Positions 11,618 to 23,215 of a DNA stretch of 64,000 bases are shown here, piece after piece. Position 1 is the stretch's first letter. Each line of letters opens with the position of its first letter. Source of the stretch: Rhizomys pruinosus (Eukaryota; Chordata; Mammalia; Rodentia; Spalacidae); contig VZQC01006319.1 of assembly GCA_009823505.1 (NCBI GenBank), positions 1,120,128 through 1,184,127 on the forward strand, given 5' to 3'. The notes under the pieces are model-generated. The model saw only the letters and a list, made by a program, of their open reading frames with translations. It was not told the DNA's origin and searched no databases. The position numbers and the translations under genes are program-made.

Positions 11618-11885
11618 TATGCAAAAGCTACCTTCCAAACTTCTACTTTGAGAAAATATTAGTTTATTTTACATCAACTGCTTCTCTCCTAAACATTTCC
11701 CTCCCAAGAACAGCCACCAGTCCCACGTGCACTGCGAAGAACTATGAGGCATACTTCATTATTATGAAAGTTCTCTCAGGGAAAGAAATCTGCACCCGGG
11801 CTCTAATAAACACAATGAGAGGATGCGAGGAGTTGAAATATTGCAAGGTGGAGAACAGTTTTCTGCAGAGAGGGTCCCTGTATGT
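11618..11885. repeat. Local degenerate duplicate, family 2, copy F1
   Basis: TATGCAAAAGCTACCTTCCA, AAAATATTAGTTTATTTTAC, CATTATTATGAAAGTTCTCT, CTCTAATAAACACA and TTTTCTGCAGAGAGGGTCCC recur in the same order in copy F3 at 14681-14985. Partial match also with F2. Confidence 0.65.
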
Positions 11886-11925
11886 GAGATCGAAATCCCT
11901 GCCTGAAGCTTAGAAGTGTCTTTTC

Positions 11926-12088
11926 TTTTCTTTTTCTTTTTTTTTGTCTTTTTGAGACAGGGTCTCCCTGTAGCCCCAGCTGACCTGGAACTCACTCTGT
12001 AGACCAGGCTGGCCTTGAACTCACAATGATCCGCCTGCCTCTGCCTCCCAAGTGCTAGGATTAAAGGCGTGCGCCACCACGCCCAGCT
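11926..12088 (-). mobile_element. B1 SINE with TSD
   Basis: Reverse B1 with poly-T head and a GAGACAGGGTCTCCCTGTAG...AAGGCGTGCGCCACCAC body. Target-site duplication AGAAGTGTCTTTTC at 11912-11925 and 12089-12102. Well preserved. Confidence 0.95.
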
Positions 12089-12321
12089 AGAAGTGTCTTT
12101 TCTAAAGCAGATGGCATAGCTTTGATGTGCTCCTCACCTATTTCAAAGAGAAAAAAAAAAAAAAAAAGGATTAACCCTTTCCCATTTGGCAAACTAGCTT
12201 CTGAAAGAATGGAAGGGGATGTAGCTTTCCTGATGGAGATCTTCAACCCCTGTCCCCCTTGGCCAGCCATGGTGCCCAACTGAGATGGTCACATCCTGAT
12301 CAGGCAATGTCTCTCATCAGA

Positions 12322-12323
12322 AC

Positions 12324-12384
<61 letters not shown>
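12322..12384. repeat. (GA)n microsatellite
   Basis: About 60 bp of almost pure GA. Confidence 0.95.
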
Positions 12385-12389
<5 letters not shown>

Positions 12390-13314
12390 AATGTGAATCA
12401 AAAGTACTGATTTCAGGGACCCCAGGGAATCAGGATGGTTGACAGGTAGGAACCAGCTTTCTGTCTTATGAGAAGAAATCAGATAAGCATTGGAATAATG
12501 GACACCCCAAAATCAACCTGGCTGAAAGAAAAGCCCCAAGCAGGCTGGGCAGACATGGACAGGAACCTCAAAATGACCAGGAAGTGAAATCAGAAGTAAT
12601 CCCCCCCCAAGGAAGAGCTGTGCCAAAAAGGATGACAGCCGCTGTGTCCTCTGTGCCATGGGGGAAGGTCACCCACAAAATACAACTTATCTGAGTTTCA
12701 GCCACATGGCAGTCGTTGTCAGCACAGGCATGTATCTCATGTAATATCTGGACCAAGCTAAGGCATATGCATGCCCGTGGTTCATATGGAATTCAAATTG
12801 AGCTACTGTCTGGTATTTTTACTTGTTGGACCTGACCACCCAAAGTCAGGGATGTGAGCCAGGCAGGACTAAGCTGACGGAAGCCTGTTCAAAGCCTCTT
12901 TGAACAACTAACCACTCTGTCCTCCATCCAACCCCATGAAGTATCACTAGACAGCTGGCGATGAGGGGATGGCTGTGGAGTACTATGTTAACTTGGAACA
13001 AGCAGTTATTAACAAAAACACCTTTACTAGGGGTACTTCACAAATACCCCCAAAATGTACAAGGCCCTAATGGCCCTCAAAAGGAAATAGCTTACTTATG
13101 GCGCTCCAAGAAATGCAGAGCTCCAAGTAGACAGGCAGGAGGCAAGGCCAGGAGGTGGGCGCCCAGCGTGGCAACAAATGACCTCCCTGTCCTTGCTCAG
13201 GGTTGGCCTTGTTGTTTTTTTAGGACCACCATGCAAAAAAACCCTTTGAAAAGTTCATTTTGAGGAACAATTAGTATAGCGGATCTCAAAGTCACTTCTG
13301 TCCATTACCAGAGA

Positions 13315-13470
13315 AGCCAAGGCTACCCGTTTCCTCCCCCAAATGGCTCCTACCCACTAGGAGAGACTATTAAACAGAGTTCATTATTTTGAAGGTTCTT
13401 TCAGGGTGAAAAGCCAGAACTGGTCTCCTCTAAATGTGAAGGGAAGGATGAGGGAGCAGCCACGCAGGAT
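13315..13470. repeat. Local degenerate duplicate, family 2, copy F2
   Basis: Contains GTTCATTATTTTGAAGGTTC TTTCAGGG, aligned with CTTCATTATTATGAAAGTTC in F1, preceded by a CTCCCCCAAATGGCTCCTAC block resembling F1. Shorter homology than F1 to F3. Confidence 0.45.
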
Positions 13471-13570
13471 GGGAATAATAACCTTTAAAAAGAGCATTAG
13501 GGAGAAACGCACACGCGGGTTCCCAACGAAGCGGACAAGCTCCGGTAATTGCAGGTCCGGGGACATTTTT

Positions 13571-13805
13571 CTTTTTTTTTATTAATTTAATTCTGTATGT
13601 ATGAATTTACTGTCTGCATGCAAGTCGTTGCACCGTGTCGGCAACGCCCAGAGGTCGCAGAGAGGGTCTCGATTCCCCTGGAACTGTGAGTTTCTCCTGG
13701 AAAGGAGCTTCAGACGGTTCTCACCTACCATGTGGGTGCTGGGGATCGAACCGGGTCCTCTGCAAGAGCAGTCCGGCGCCTGACCGCTAGGCCATCTTTC
13801 CAGCC
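13571..13805 (-). mobile_element. B2 SINE with TSD
   Basis: Reverse B2 (AATTTACTGTCTGCATGCAA...GGGATCGAACC...CCATCTTTCCAGCC) carrying the duplicated TTCCAGGAG segment. Target-site duplication CCGGGGACATTTTT at 13557-13570 and 13806-13819. A few indels in the body. Confidence 0.92.
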
Positions 13806-14063
13806 CCGGGGACATTTTTACTACAGGATTTTTTGTTATGCTTCTCAGTTCTGCATCAGGATCCTTAAAATGGAGGGGGGGGGCGGAAAGAAACTTTTCT
13901 TAAGCTGGGAGGGATAATAAAAAAAAAAAAAAAAAACTACAAAAAAACCAAAAAAAACCCACACAAACTTTGGCTTTAATGCTGAAACTTGTCAACGGCA
14001 TGTACTTGAGAAAAAGTTTAAAGTAACCCTTTTTTTTTTTTTTCCCAGCATCAGAAGCAGGCA

Positions 14064-14158
14064 CTTTTGTCCCATCCCCCCGCCCCCCCCCCCCCCCCCT
14101 CCCTTGAGGTCAAAGGTTCATAAGAAACGCCCCCCCACCCCCCCCACCCCCCCACCCA
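14064..14158. repeat. Poly-C / C-rich tract
   Basis: Runs of 8 to about 18 C separated by single A, T or G. The minus (transcribed-sense) strand is therefore G-rich. Confidence 0.9.
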
Positions 14159-14213
14159 GACCCATGAGGAGAAGGATCAGTCTTCAAGGAGGAAGATCTA
14201 AATAAGGACCTTC

Positions 14214-14356
14214 TGCAAGATGGGTGTGGTGGCTGGTATCTGTAATCTCAGGAGGTGGAGGCAGGTGGATTGCTGAGAGTTCCAGGCCAGCCTGGTATGA
14301 AGGGTAAGTTTACAGTCAGCCAGAAGCTTACAGTCAGACCCTGTCTCAAAACAGAA
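14214..14356 (+). mobile_element. B1 SINE
   Basis: GGGTGTGGTGGCTGGTATCT, AGGTGGAGGCAGGTGGATTG, TTCCAGGCCAGCCTGGTATG and CCCTGTCTCAAAAC. Contains a small internal repeat of TTACAGTCAG. Confidence 0.8.
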
Positions 14357-14680
14357 GAGCTCCAGCAGTCCTTCCTTCATCTACACCTGCTAGACTGGAC
14401 AACATGGAAAACTGGCCAGGTTCAGGGCCAGTAGACTAGAGTGAACAACCTGTGTCTACATAGAGGCAGAAAGAGGTCCACCCAAGCCATGGCGGCCTCT
14501 TTGGAGGGACCTAGGGAAAACCCAGATGGAAGGATGAATTAAGGATGTCAGCAGACTCAGGAGGCCTCAATAGGTAGATGGAGGGGTAGGGACTGACAGA
14601 TAGCCAGGGGAGAAAAAAAAACTTCAGTAACCTATATTCAGCAGCCTATTCTGCTGCTGTCTGAGATACGCAAAACCTTG

Positions 14681-14985
14681 GTATGCAAATACAACCTTCA
14701 AAAACCCTATCTTAAAAAATTATTAGTCTATTTACCTCAGAAATATGCCTCCTCTACCTAAGAAGACCCGAGGCGATCCATCTTCCTGCAGTAAGTACCC
14801 ACCAGCCTGTGCTTGCTAGGAAAGAATTTGACGCATGAACCACTATTATGATGGTTGTCTGAAGGAGAAAGCTGTACCCACCTTCTAATAAATACAGAGT
14901 GAGGAGACGGGCATTGATGAAATAACATGGGTAAATAATAAAATTTTAAAGCAGCTTTCTGCACAGAAATGTTCCCTATGGTTCT
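14681..14985. repeat. Local degenerate duplicate, family 2, copy F3
   Basis: TATGCAAATACAACCTTCAA, AAATTATTAGTCTATTTACC, ACTATTATGATGGTTGTCTG, TTCTAATAAATACAGAG and CAGCTTTCTGCACAGAAATG parallel copy F1 over about 300 bp. Confidence 0.65.
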
Positions 14986-15291
14986 TTATGTTTTATGGGT
15001 ATCATCGCTCCTTTGATTATAGGTTCAGGGTATATTTTCTCAGTGAGGATTCTAATGCAGTTTTTATCAAATATTTTCAAGGAAAATATAAGTAATTTAC
15101 TTCTCCAGTAACAGTTTGGTTTGGGGGTTTGGGTGAAAACTGTGGTGAACTCTGCCTTGCATCAAAACTCTGAGAAAGTTTATGTTGACATCATTGCGCA
15201 GACACTAAACACTACATAGATGGTGTGTCACGGGAGAGAGGAATGGGGTGCATGGGCGATCCTCAGAATAGAAATTAGTAAGAATTTCAGA

Positions 15292-15580
15292 GCTGGGGAG
15301 ATGGCTCAGTTAGGAAAGGGCTTGCCTTGTAAGCATGAAGGCCTGAGTTCTATCCTCAGAACCCATGAAAAAAGCTGGGCATAGTGGTAGCTTGTAATAC
15401 CAGAGCTGGGCAGATAGGAGGATTCCTGGGGCTAGGTGCCCAACTAGACTAGCCTACTTGGTGATTTCCAACCCAATAAAAGAGCCTATCTCACCAAAAA
15501 AAAAAAAAAGTGGATAGCTTCTAAGGAACAAGATCTAAGGGTGACCTCTGGGTTCCACACCCAGACAGGCACACGTACGT

Positions 15581-15616
<36 letters not shown>
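15292..15616 (+). mobile_element. B4-type SINE with (CA)n tail
   Basis: TGGGGAGATGGCTCAGTTAG head, AAGCATGAAGGCCTGAGTTC, AAGCTGGGCATAGTGGTAGC, internal poly-A, GTGACCTCTGGGTTCCACA and a CA run ending at about 15616. Confidence 0.8.
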
Positions 15617-15617
<1 letters not shown>

Positions 15618-16207
15618 AATTTCAAGTCATCAAAAACCCACTCTCGAACCCAGTGAGGACCTTGGCCCTACACCCATGAGATCCCCCTGAAGATTCTTCT
15701 AGACGTTAGGTAGAAGGGATGGGCTGCTCATGACAAAGGTCTGATGCCAGCAACAAACAGTCAACAAAACAGCAAGTGCAGAAGAGGTTCTCTCAGAACA
15801 CAAGGAGGCCACCTCCGCCAGTCACCATCTGTCATCACAGGGACAGGACACCTCTGCACTCTGGGCTCCCCAGAGGACCCAGAGTTGTCCCCCCCCCCAA
15901 GCTGATTTCCATTCTCTGAAAGGATAGAAAGCTGGCAAGCAGGTAGATGCTGTCAAAGGTGGGGGGTGTTTTCCTCTACTCTTTCAGAAGATGGGGTAAG
16001 GGGGTTGTAGACAATAGCCACAAACAAAATGAATGTAGTTGTTGCTTCTGACTCTCAATACTGGAAAGAACTCCAGGAAACTATTTAAGGTTGCTGCCTT
16101 GATTTCTGCCCACGTGTTCAGGATAGAGCAGAGGAATGAATCAGATGCAAAGACTGTCCTGTGACCACCATCCTCACCAAGGGACAGGCTCTGAGGTATG
16201 TGGACTT

Positions 16208-16525
16208 ATTATTAGTCTGTTGCTGTGACAGAATACCTGACCAAAGCAACTTAAGGTGGGAAGGGCTTATTCTGGCTCACGGTTTGAAGGATACAATTCA
16301 TCATGGCAGTGGGAATGTGAAGCCACTAGTCAAACTGCATCCAGTCAGAAGTAAAGAGAGATGGACGCTGTTTGCTGTCACCTTTATATTCGGTCCAGAA
16401 TACCAGTGCATGGGATGGCACTGCCCACATTTAGGGGAGGTCTTTCCACCTCAGATAACCAAATCTAGATATGTCTAGGGATTCTAGAGCCTTTCAGGTG
16501 ATGATCCATCAAACCTGGGGAGGAG
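16208..16525 (-). mobile_element. Rodent medium-reiterated (LTR-like) repeat, copy 2
   Basis: GTTGCTGTGACAGAATACCT, GGGCTTATTCTGGCTCACGG, ATTCATCATGGCAGTGGGAA. Same family and orientation as 4775-5130. Confidence 0.65.
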
Positions 16526-16701
16526 GACACAGAGCTGACATCATGGCTTCCTCATCTTCCACAGATGTGACCCTCACTCATAGGTGACTGTAGGGCCTCT
16601 CCTAGCAGACCAGCAGCTAAGTGAGTGTTTGATCTCATTCAACACAGTTTCCCCAAACCTAAAACACAGTGAGACATAGCACAGTGGGTACTTATTCAAA
16701 G

Positions 16702-16890
16702 GGCTGGCAGGATGGCTCAGTGGGCAAAGCTGCTTGCAGCCTGACTACCTGCATTTGGTCCCCTGGACGCACAGAGTTGAAAGAGAAAAGCCACTCCTGA
16801 AAGTTGGCTTCCATGCATGCTTGGTATGGCAGGCAAGCATACATGCGCATTATTACACATACATACACACACAGAAATACAGTAATTTTT
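16702..16890 (+). mobile_element. B3-like SINE relic
   Basis: GGCTGGCAGGATGGCTCAGT head with a tRNA-like region, CA-rich tail and AATTTTTTAAAAG end. Diverged. Confidence 0.6.
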
Positions 16891-18794
16891 TAAAAGAAGT
16901 TAAACGAATTTAATGAATGAAAAATAGCCTGACTCCAAAACTTCATTCCATAGAACCATGAATCCAATCCTGATGTGGAGTGATTTCCCTCCTAGCATGA
17001 CTTGGGGGTCCTGGAGGAGTAAGGACATGGTCTCCGAGGGGCTCAGGGCTGAGATGGGTTCCAGGGAGAATCAACAGCTAGACCTGTGTTGGAGAAAACC
17101 TCCTTTTCTGATTAATCTATTGCCGCTTTTCCCTCCCAGCCCCATGAGAGAGATAATGAGGAGCCTGGGCTCTACTCTTCCTGTTGATTATAATCATATT
17201 TAAAAACCCTGATCATTTTTTCAAACTCCATTTAATGTCAATTTACCTTCATCAAGGGTTGTTGTTGTTGTTGTTTTTCTTCCTTCTTTTAAAGAAATAG
17301 CTTTCTTTAAAGGCCAAATAGGAAGTTTAAAGGTAACGGGCCTTTATGTCTGAAGGTTTTCTGAGCAAGCAAGGTCCCGCCCTGGGGTGCGATGTCCTTG
17401 CATTGGGGGAACCATTATCCTTCTGGTCTCCCACGGCGTTAATTTTCTTTGAGAGTATGTAGACATCTGCACAGGCTCTCCCTGAGTGATGGGGGTGCTT
17501 CTGGGAAGGGGTGGTAAATATGTATGAATAACAGGCCTTTTTCCTGAAGTTTTGACGGAATCTCATGCCTTGTTCTGTGTAAATAATAGCAAGGTGTTCT
17601 GCTGCTGTTATTTCTGCAGCTCACCATATAATTTGAGGCTTCTTCAGTGGGCGACGGTGGGAAGCAGTGGTGCCTCAGGGAAGGGTGAGGAAGAGGAGGA
17701 GCAACCTGGCAGGTGCACCCTCTGAGTATGGGACAGACACTTCCATCCTTATTGGTGATAGATAGATGAGGTGCAGGAGAGGAAACAGAGGCAGGTGGGT
17801 GTTCAGTCACAAGACTCTTGAAACCATACTAACTGCTCTCCTCAAATAAACAGACATGTTCCTAAATAGACTGAAATTTCTTTTTTTTTTTCCTTTTTCT
17901 TCTTCTTCTTTTGCAGTTTACAATAACTGGGCTGGGAAGTACAATAATGATGGGATTTTACTGTGCATGGAAAGATGTGTGGTTCAGGTCTAAGCAGTTT
18001 GGGCCAAAGGGATGTGAGAGTCAAGACAGATAAGTGGGATCTCCAGGAGTTGAGTGGACCAAAGTTCTTGGAAAATAGCATTGCTGGCCTGGGTACTCAG
18101 GGAAGCTGTTCTTTCTCAACTGGGAGTGTTGCACCATCTTAACTTGTGGATGGAGCATGTGAGACATCTCCTTTTCTTCCTTTTTTTTTTTCTCAGCTTC
18201 CTAGGAAGGGGCCTGGCTATTCTTGAACCTACACTCTGCAGTTTTACTTACAGCCACGCATGGCCAGCCCATTTAGTTCTGGCCCAAGAGATGGTTGAGG
18301 AAGCAGTGTGTAATTTCAAGGTGTGTCCTTCCCAGGAACAAAGGTGCCCTCCCCTTTCTTTCCATTCATAGAATGCAGATCTAATGGAAAGAGCTGGTAC
18401 AGCTGTTCTTGGCTGTGACACAGGGAAACCTATGAGGAAAAGAACCTCGCACTAGGATGGGGATCCCAGGCCCTGGTATGCCATGAATGAAGCCCTGTAA
18501 AAACCAAGCTCATGTACACCACAGTGGTTATTTGTGAGAGAAACTTTTTGTGACTTCTTAAATCCATTGTGATATTCAGGCTTTATGAGAGAAGCTCAGA
18601 CTTTATCATATTTAATTCCATGGTAATACAAAATTATTATTATTATTATTATGATGATGATGATGATTAAGGTAAGAGCTTAATCTTTACCTGTTTCCTA
18701 AACACCATTTGTCTTTCTGTGGTCTTGGTGAATCTGTCCTGTCTGCTAATCCCCAAGTACTAAGTCTTTACCATTTTGTTATATCTATAAATTA

Positions 18795-18935
18795 TCTAGA
18801 TCAGTGGCCAGTAAACAACAGCCTTCAGGCCACATTTCATCTTCTGCCTGTTTTTGTGAATAAAGTTTTATTGACACACAGCCATATCCATTCATTCACC
18901 TGTTGGCTGCTTCTCTCCAAACAGTCCTGAGGAGT
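18795..18935. mobile_element. Ancient hAT-like DNA transposon relic
   Basis: TCAGTGGCCAGTAAACAACA start and TGCCTGTTTTTGTGAATAAA GTTTTATTGACACACAGCC, followed by TTGGCTGCTTCTC. This is the layout of mammalian Charlie/MER relics as recalled. Confidence 0.55.
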
Positions 18936-19067
18936 ACTTGCCACAAAGACTTCAGGGTTAATAAAGTAAAAAATGATCACAACTTGATGTCTCATAACAG
19001 TTTTCCACTGCTTGGTATAGGCAAGTCATTGCATTGAAAGGTTTAGTGAATCCCTTTTTCACTTAGT

Positions 19068-19069
<2 letters not shown>

Positions 19070-19099
<30 letters not shown>

Positions 19100-19345
19100 T
19101 TATGTATATGTATGTGTATAGGAGTGTATGGGCCCAGAGGTCAACCTTGGGTTTGATTGTGCGGGAACCATTCATTTTGTGTTATTGAGACAGGCTTAGA
19201 ACTCACCACGGGGGCCTAGCTTGGCTGGCTTATGAATCCCAATATTCACCCATCTCTACTTCCCCAGTGCTAGGATTATAGGCATGTGCCACCAAACCAA
19301 TATTTTTATATGGGCTCTAGGGCTCAACAGTAAGGACTTAAACAA
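19070..19345 (-). mobile_element. B4 SINE with (TG)n head
   Basis: TG run, then CCAGAGGTCAACCTTGGGTT, TATTGAGACAGGCTTAGAAC, CCAGTGCTAGGATTATAGGC and TATATGGGCTCTAGGGCTCA. Reverse B4 order. Confidence 0.75.
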
Positions 19346-19392
19346 CCGAAGTAACTCACAGCTCTAAATAAGATTATTTAAAAAACAAATTT

Positions 19393-19612
19393 CATGGGCA
19401 GAAGAGATGGCTCAGTTGGTTAAGAGCACTGGCTCCTCTTGCAGAGGACTGGGGTTCAGTTCCCAGAATCTACATGTAACTCCAGTCCCAGGGGACCTGA
19501 TACCATCTTCTGGCCTCTGTGGGAACTGTGCAACATAGATGTACTTACGCACATGCAGGCGTAACATTCGTATGCATAAAATAAAAATAAATAAAAAATT
19601 TAAAACAAACTT
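19393..19612 (+). mobile_element. B2 SINE (older)
   Basis: AGAGATGGCTCAGTTGGTTA, GAGCACTGGCTCCTCTTGCA, GACCTGATACCATCTTCTGG, AAATAAAAATAAAT tail. Lacks the 17-bp duplication. Confidence 0.88.
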
Positions 19613-20109
19613 CATATTACTACCTTAGGTAGAATATTTTAATACTTGTGGAATAGAACATGGCATTTTCTCTCCACTTCCATCTCCCCATCTCCTACTA
19701 ACAGAAACCCAGTGCTGTTTGGGGCTCCCTAGAACACTTTCTGCTTTCTGTGCTTTCTGTAGCCAAGAGGCCTCTTGACTAGATCTAGACAGCAGCAGAG
19801 GTAGGGATTGCTGGGGGCCCAGAGACCGCCGCTGCCCAGCAGGGGTCACTGTTGCTGGGAAAAACCTGCATTTCCCAGTTTCCCAAGCAGCCAGACATGG
19901 TCAGCTCCTTGGGCTCCTCTCTTCTCTCTGCCTCACAATCCACAGTGACCCTGCTACCCACAGGACATGCCACATAGATCAGGGAAGCAGAGGGTTTCAG
20001 GGCCCTGGTGAGATCAACACTCAAAGGCACTGACCCAGCCTTCTGACTCCAGATGGCTTGCCACATTGAACATACAACCCCTGTGTACTTGAAGTTGCTA
20101 AGCAAATGC

Positions 20110-20112
20110 TAT

Positions 20113-20151
<39 letters not shown>

Positions 20152-20297
20152 TGTGTTGGTCCTTTTGAGACAGGGTCTCCCTGTAGCCCCAGCTGTAGAC
20201 TCACTCTGTAGACCAGGCTGGCCTTGAACTCACAAAGATCCGCCTGCCTCTGCCTCCCAAGTGCTAGGATTAAAGGCGTGCGCCACCATGCCCAGCT
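20110..20297 (-). mobile_element. B1 SINE plus (TTTA)n tail, with TSD
   Basis: Tail expanded to (ATTT)n at 20110-20152, then reverse B1 body to CACCATGCCCAGCT. Target-site duplication AGCAAATGCT at 20101-20110 and 20298-20307. Confidence 0.92.
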
Positions 20298-20393
20298 AGC
20301 AAATGCTTTTTATATTGCAACACTTACTCCAGAGAGAAGATATGGTGGGCAGACTGAGAGAAAAGGAAAGCAAAGCAAAACAAAAAACCTTTG

Positions 20394-20520
20394 TGGGGCT
20401 CCGCATGATGGCACACACCTTTAATCTCAGTACTTGGAAGGCAGAGGTAGTGATCTCTGTTAAGTTCAAGGCCTTCCAGGACAGCCAGGGCTACAGAGAC
20501 CCTATCTCAAAAAAATCATT
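20394..20520 (+). mobile_element. B1 SINE
   Basis: CGCATGATGGCACACACCTT, GGAAGGCAGAGGTAGTGATC, GGGCTACAGAGACCCTATCT. Directly precedes a B2. Confidence 0.85.
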
Positions 20521-20523
20521 TTA

Positions 20524-20755
20524 GGGGGCTATAGGGAGGGTTCAGTGGTTAAGAACACTAACTGCTCTTGCAGAGGAGCCAGGTTAGATTCCCAGCACCC
20601 ACACGATGGCTAACAATCATCTGTAATTCCAGCTCCAGAGTATCTGAAGCCCTCTTCTGGCCACCATGGGCATTGTGTGATGCAGGTGCACTTACATACA
20701 TGCAGGCAATACATTCACACACATAAAATAAAAATAATAAATGATAAAAAATTTT
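20524..20755 (+). mobile_element. B2 SINE (older)
   Basis: GGGGCTATAGGGAGGGTTCA, AACACTAACTGCTCTTGCAG, GGCATTGTGTGATGCAGGTG, ACATAAAATAAAAATAATAA tail. Confidence 0.88.
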
Positions 20756-20856
20756 AAAACCCTTTGCAATGTGAGTTTCAGGATCTCCCACACCTCAAAT
20801 GTGCCAGGAAAGCAGAATGGAAAATGTCACTCAGCTCCTGCCAAGAGTTGAGTTGT

Positions 20857-21705
20857 CTGCTTCCTTTCTTCCTTCTTTCTTATCTTCCTCTTCCTCTTCT
20901 CTCCTCCTTTTCCCTCTTCCTTCCCTCTTCTCTTTTCTTCTTCTCCCCTCTTCCTCCTCTTCCTCTTTCTCCTCCACTTCCCATTCCTTCTCCTTTCCTT
21001 CCTCTTCTTCTTCCTCTTCCTTTTCTTCCCCTTCTTTCTCCTTCATCTTCCTTCTTCTCGTACCTTCTTCTTTCTCTTCCCCCTCCTCTTCTTCCCCTTC
21101 CTCCTCCTTCTTTTCCCTCTCTTCTTCCCTCTTCTTCCTCCTTCTCTTCCCCTCTTCTTCCTCTTCCTCCCCCTTCTCTTCCCCCTCTTCTTTCTCCCTC
21201 ATCTTCCTTCTCATCCCCTCCTCTTTTTCCTCCTCTTCCTCCTATTCCTCATCCTCTTCTTTCTCTTTCTCCTCTTCCTCTTCATCCTCATTCTCTTCCC
21301 CCCTCTTATCCCTCCTTCATCTTCCTTCTCATCCCTCTCCTCTTCCTCTTCTTCCTCCTCTTTTTCCTCTTCTTCCTCCTTCCTCTTCCTTCTCCCCATC
21401 CCCCTCTTCTCCTCCTCTTTCTCCTCTTTCCCCTCTTCTTCCTCCCTCCTCTTCCTTCTCTTCACCCCCCTCCTCTTCCTCCTCTCCTTCCTCCCTTCCT
21501 CCTTCTCTTCTGACTCCCCTTCCTCTTCCTCCTCCTCTCCTTCCTTTTCCTTCTCCTCTTCTTTTTCTTCTTCCTCCCCTTTCTCCTCCTTCCTCCTCTT
21601 CTTCCTCTTTCTCCTCTTCCTCCTCTTTCTCCTTCTCTTCTCTTTCTTCTTCCCCCTCTTTCTTCCTCTCCCTCTCCTCTCTTTTCTCTCTCCATACCCT
21701 CCCTC
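20857..21705. repeat. ~850-bp polypyrimidine (CTTCC/CTCTTCC)n tract
   Basis: The plus strand is almost entirely C and T in irregular CTTCCTC words; the minus strand is the purine complement. The long Ser/Leu/Phe/Pro frames (plus) and Glu/Arg/Lys frames (minus) here are compositional artefacts. Confidence 0.98.
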
Positions 21706-22364
21706 CCTGCATCTCTGAGAGGCTGGGAAACACCTGCTTTGCCCATCCTCCTGTCTCTGTTGACAGCCATGAGCTAATTCATATCAGCACGTCTGTGCCC
21801 AACCTAGACCATCAGTCTCCCATTTGCCCTGATGACTCCACAGGTACATGAGCAAAGCTCAACAGGATCAGACCAGCCTGGCTACTATCAGCAGAATACT
21901 CTCAGCTAACTCAAAGGCCCATAATCAATAACCAATTCTTTTCTTGCAATGAGTCACTGACTGGAAGAGGAAGTGTTTGTTACTTAGCAGTTTCTGTCTT
22001 GTATCACAGATGAACATGTTGGAAAGAAGGCCCCCATTGAGCAAGAAGTTCATGAACAGTTGCCTTTGATGCAAGACATGTATCTACAGATGCTTATGGT
22101 GCTTGCTGTATATATTTTTAAATTAAAATTATTCAGCATAGTCTCTTATAAACCATAATGGTAAGCATATGCTGGAATGTCCAACAGCACTCAGTGTTTT
22201 GAAACAGAAAGCCTCCTAGTGAGGTATGGAGTGTCTACCTACATTCATGGCTCTTCCTTGCCAGGAAGCCTTTAAGGAGTTGTTTGACCTCCCTCTGCCC
22301 GTTTCCTTATCTTTAGAAAATTTTCCATCATAGCACTTGTGTTCTTGTCAAAAAATTTAAAAAG

Positions 22365-22553
22365 TGGCTGGAGAGATGGCTCACTGGTTAACAATGCTTG
22401 CTGCTCTTTCAGAGAATCCGAGTTCAATTCCCAACACAGGCACTTGGCAGCTCACAACTGCCTGTAACTCCAGTTCCAGAGGAATTCGACACCTCTTCTG
22501 GAAACTGCAGGCACTATAGTCACATGACATAGCCATACACAGACACAGACACA

Positions 22554-22586
<33 letters not shown>

Positions 22587-22620
22587 TCACATAAAAATAA
22601 AAAATAAGATTGAAAGAAAA
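22365..22620 (+). mobile_element. B2 SINE with (CA)n insertion in tail
   Basis: GGCTGGAGAGATGGCTCACT, GCTTGCTGCTCTTTCAGAGA, CTGTAACTCCAGTTCCAGAG, then CA run 22557-22586 and AAAATAAAAAATAAG. Confidence 0.88.
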
Positions 22621-22799
22621 GTTTAAAAGCAATGCTAACCAGGACCATGGAAGTGACCAGTCTGAAGTGACCACCCCATGAGCATTAGCTGAGATGGCTC
22701 TGATGTTACTCTTCTGAGAGCTTACAAAACAATGGAGACCAATAACAACATGATGTGTAACAAACATCACTGAAATGTGAGAATAAAGATATTCGTTAC

Positions 22800-23215
22800 A
22801 AGGAGTAGGGAGATGGCCCGGTCAGCAGAGTGCCTTCCATGCAAGCCTGAGGACATAGGTTTGATCTCTAGAACGTAGGAAAAGTGCTAGGGAAGAAGAA
22901 ACAAGGCCTGGGGCCACCGATGAGCCACTCCAACTGATTCAGCAAGTTCCAGGTTCAGTGAGAAATCCTATCTCAAAAAATAAGATGGTAAAGCCACACA
23001 CGGTGGGACTCAGGAGGCAGAAGAGGCAAATCGAGTACCATGGAGACAGACCTCGACTCAAAAACTAAAAACTAAAAAAGGGAAGAAAGCATTTGAAGAA
23101 GACATCTGACATAACCTCTGGCCTCCACACACACATCCATATATATATATATATGTATGCATCTCCACACACGCTGACACATACACACAAACTTAAAATG
23201 AATAACTCCTTAAAA
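22800..23215 (+). mobile_element. B4-type SINE with embedded B1-like segment
   Basis: GAGTAGGGAGATGGCCCGGT head, CAAGTTCCAGGTTCAGTGAG, then a truncated B1-like stretch (CACACACGGTGGGACTCAGG), GACATAACCTCTGGCCTCCA and a TA/CA-rich tail. Confidence 0.65.

Noticed and set aside
20764..21851. Long Ser/Leu/Pro/Phe and Glu/Arg frames (up to 350 codons)
   Set aside because: Pure consequence of a polypyrimidine/polypurine tract without stop codons.
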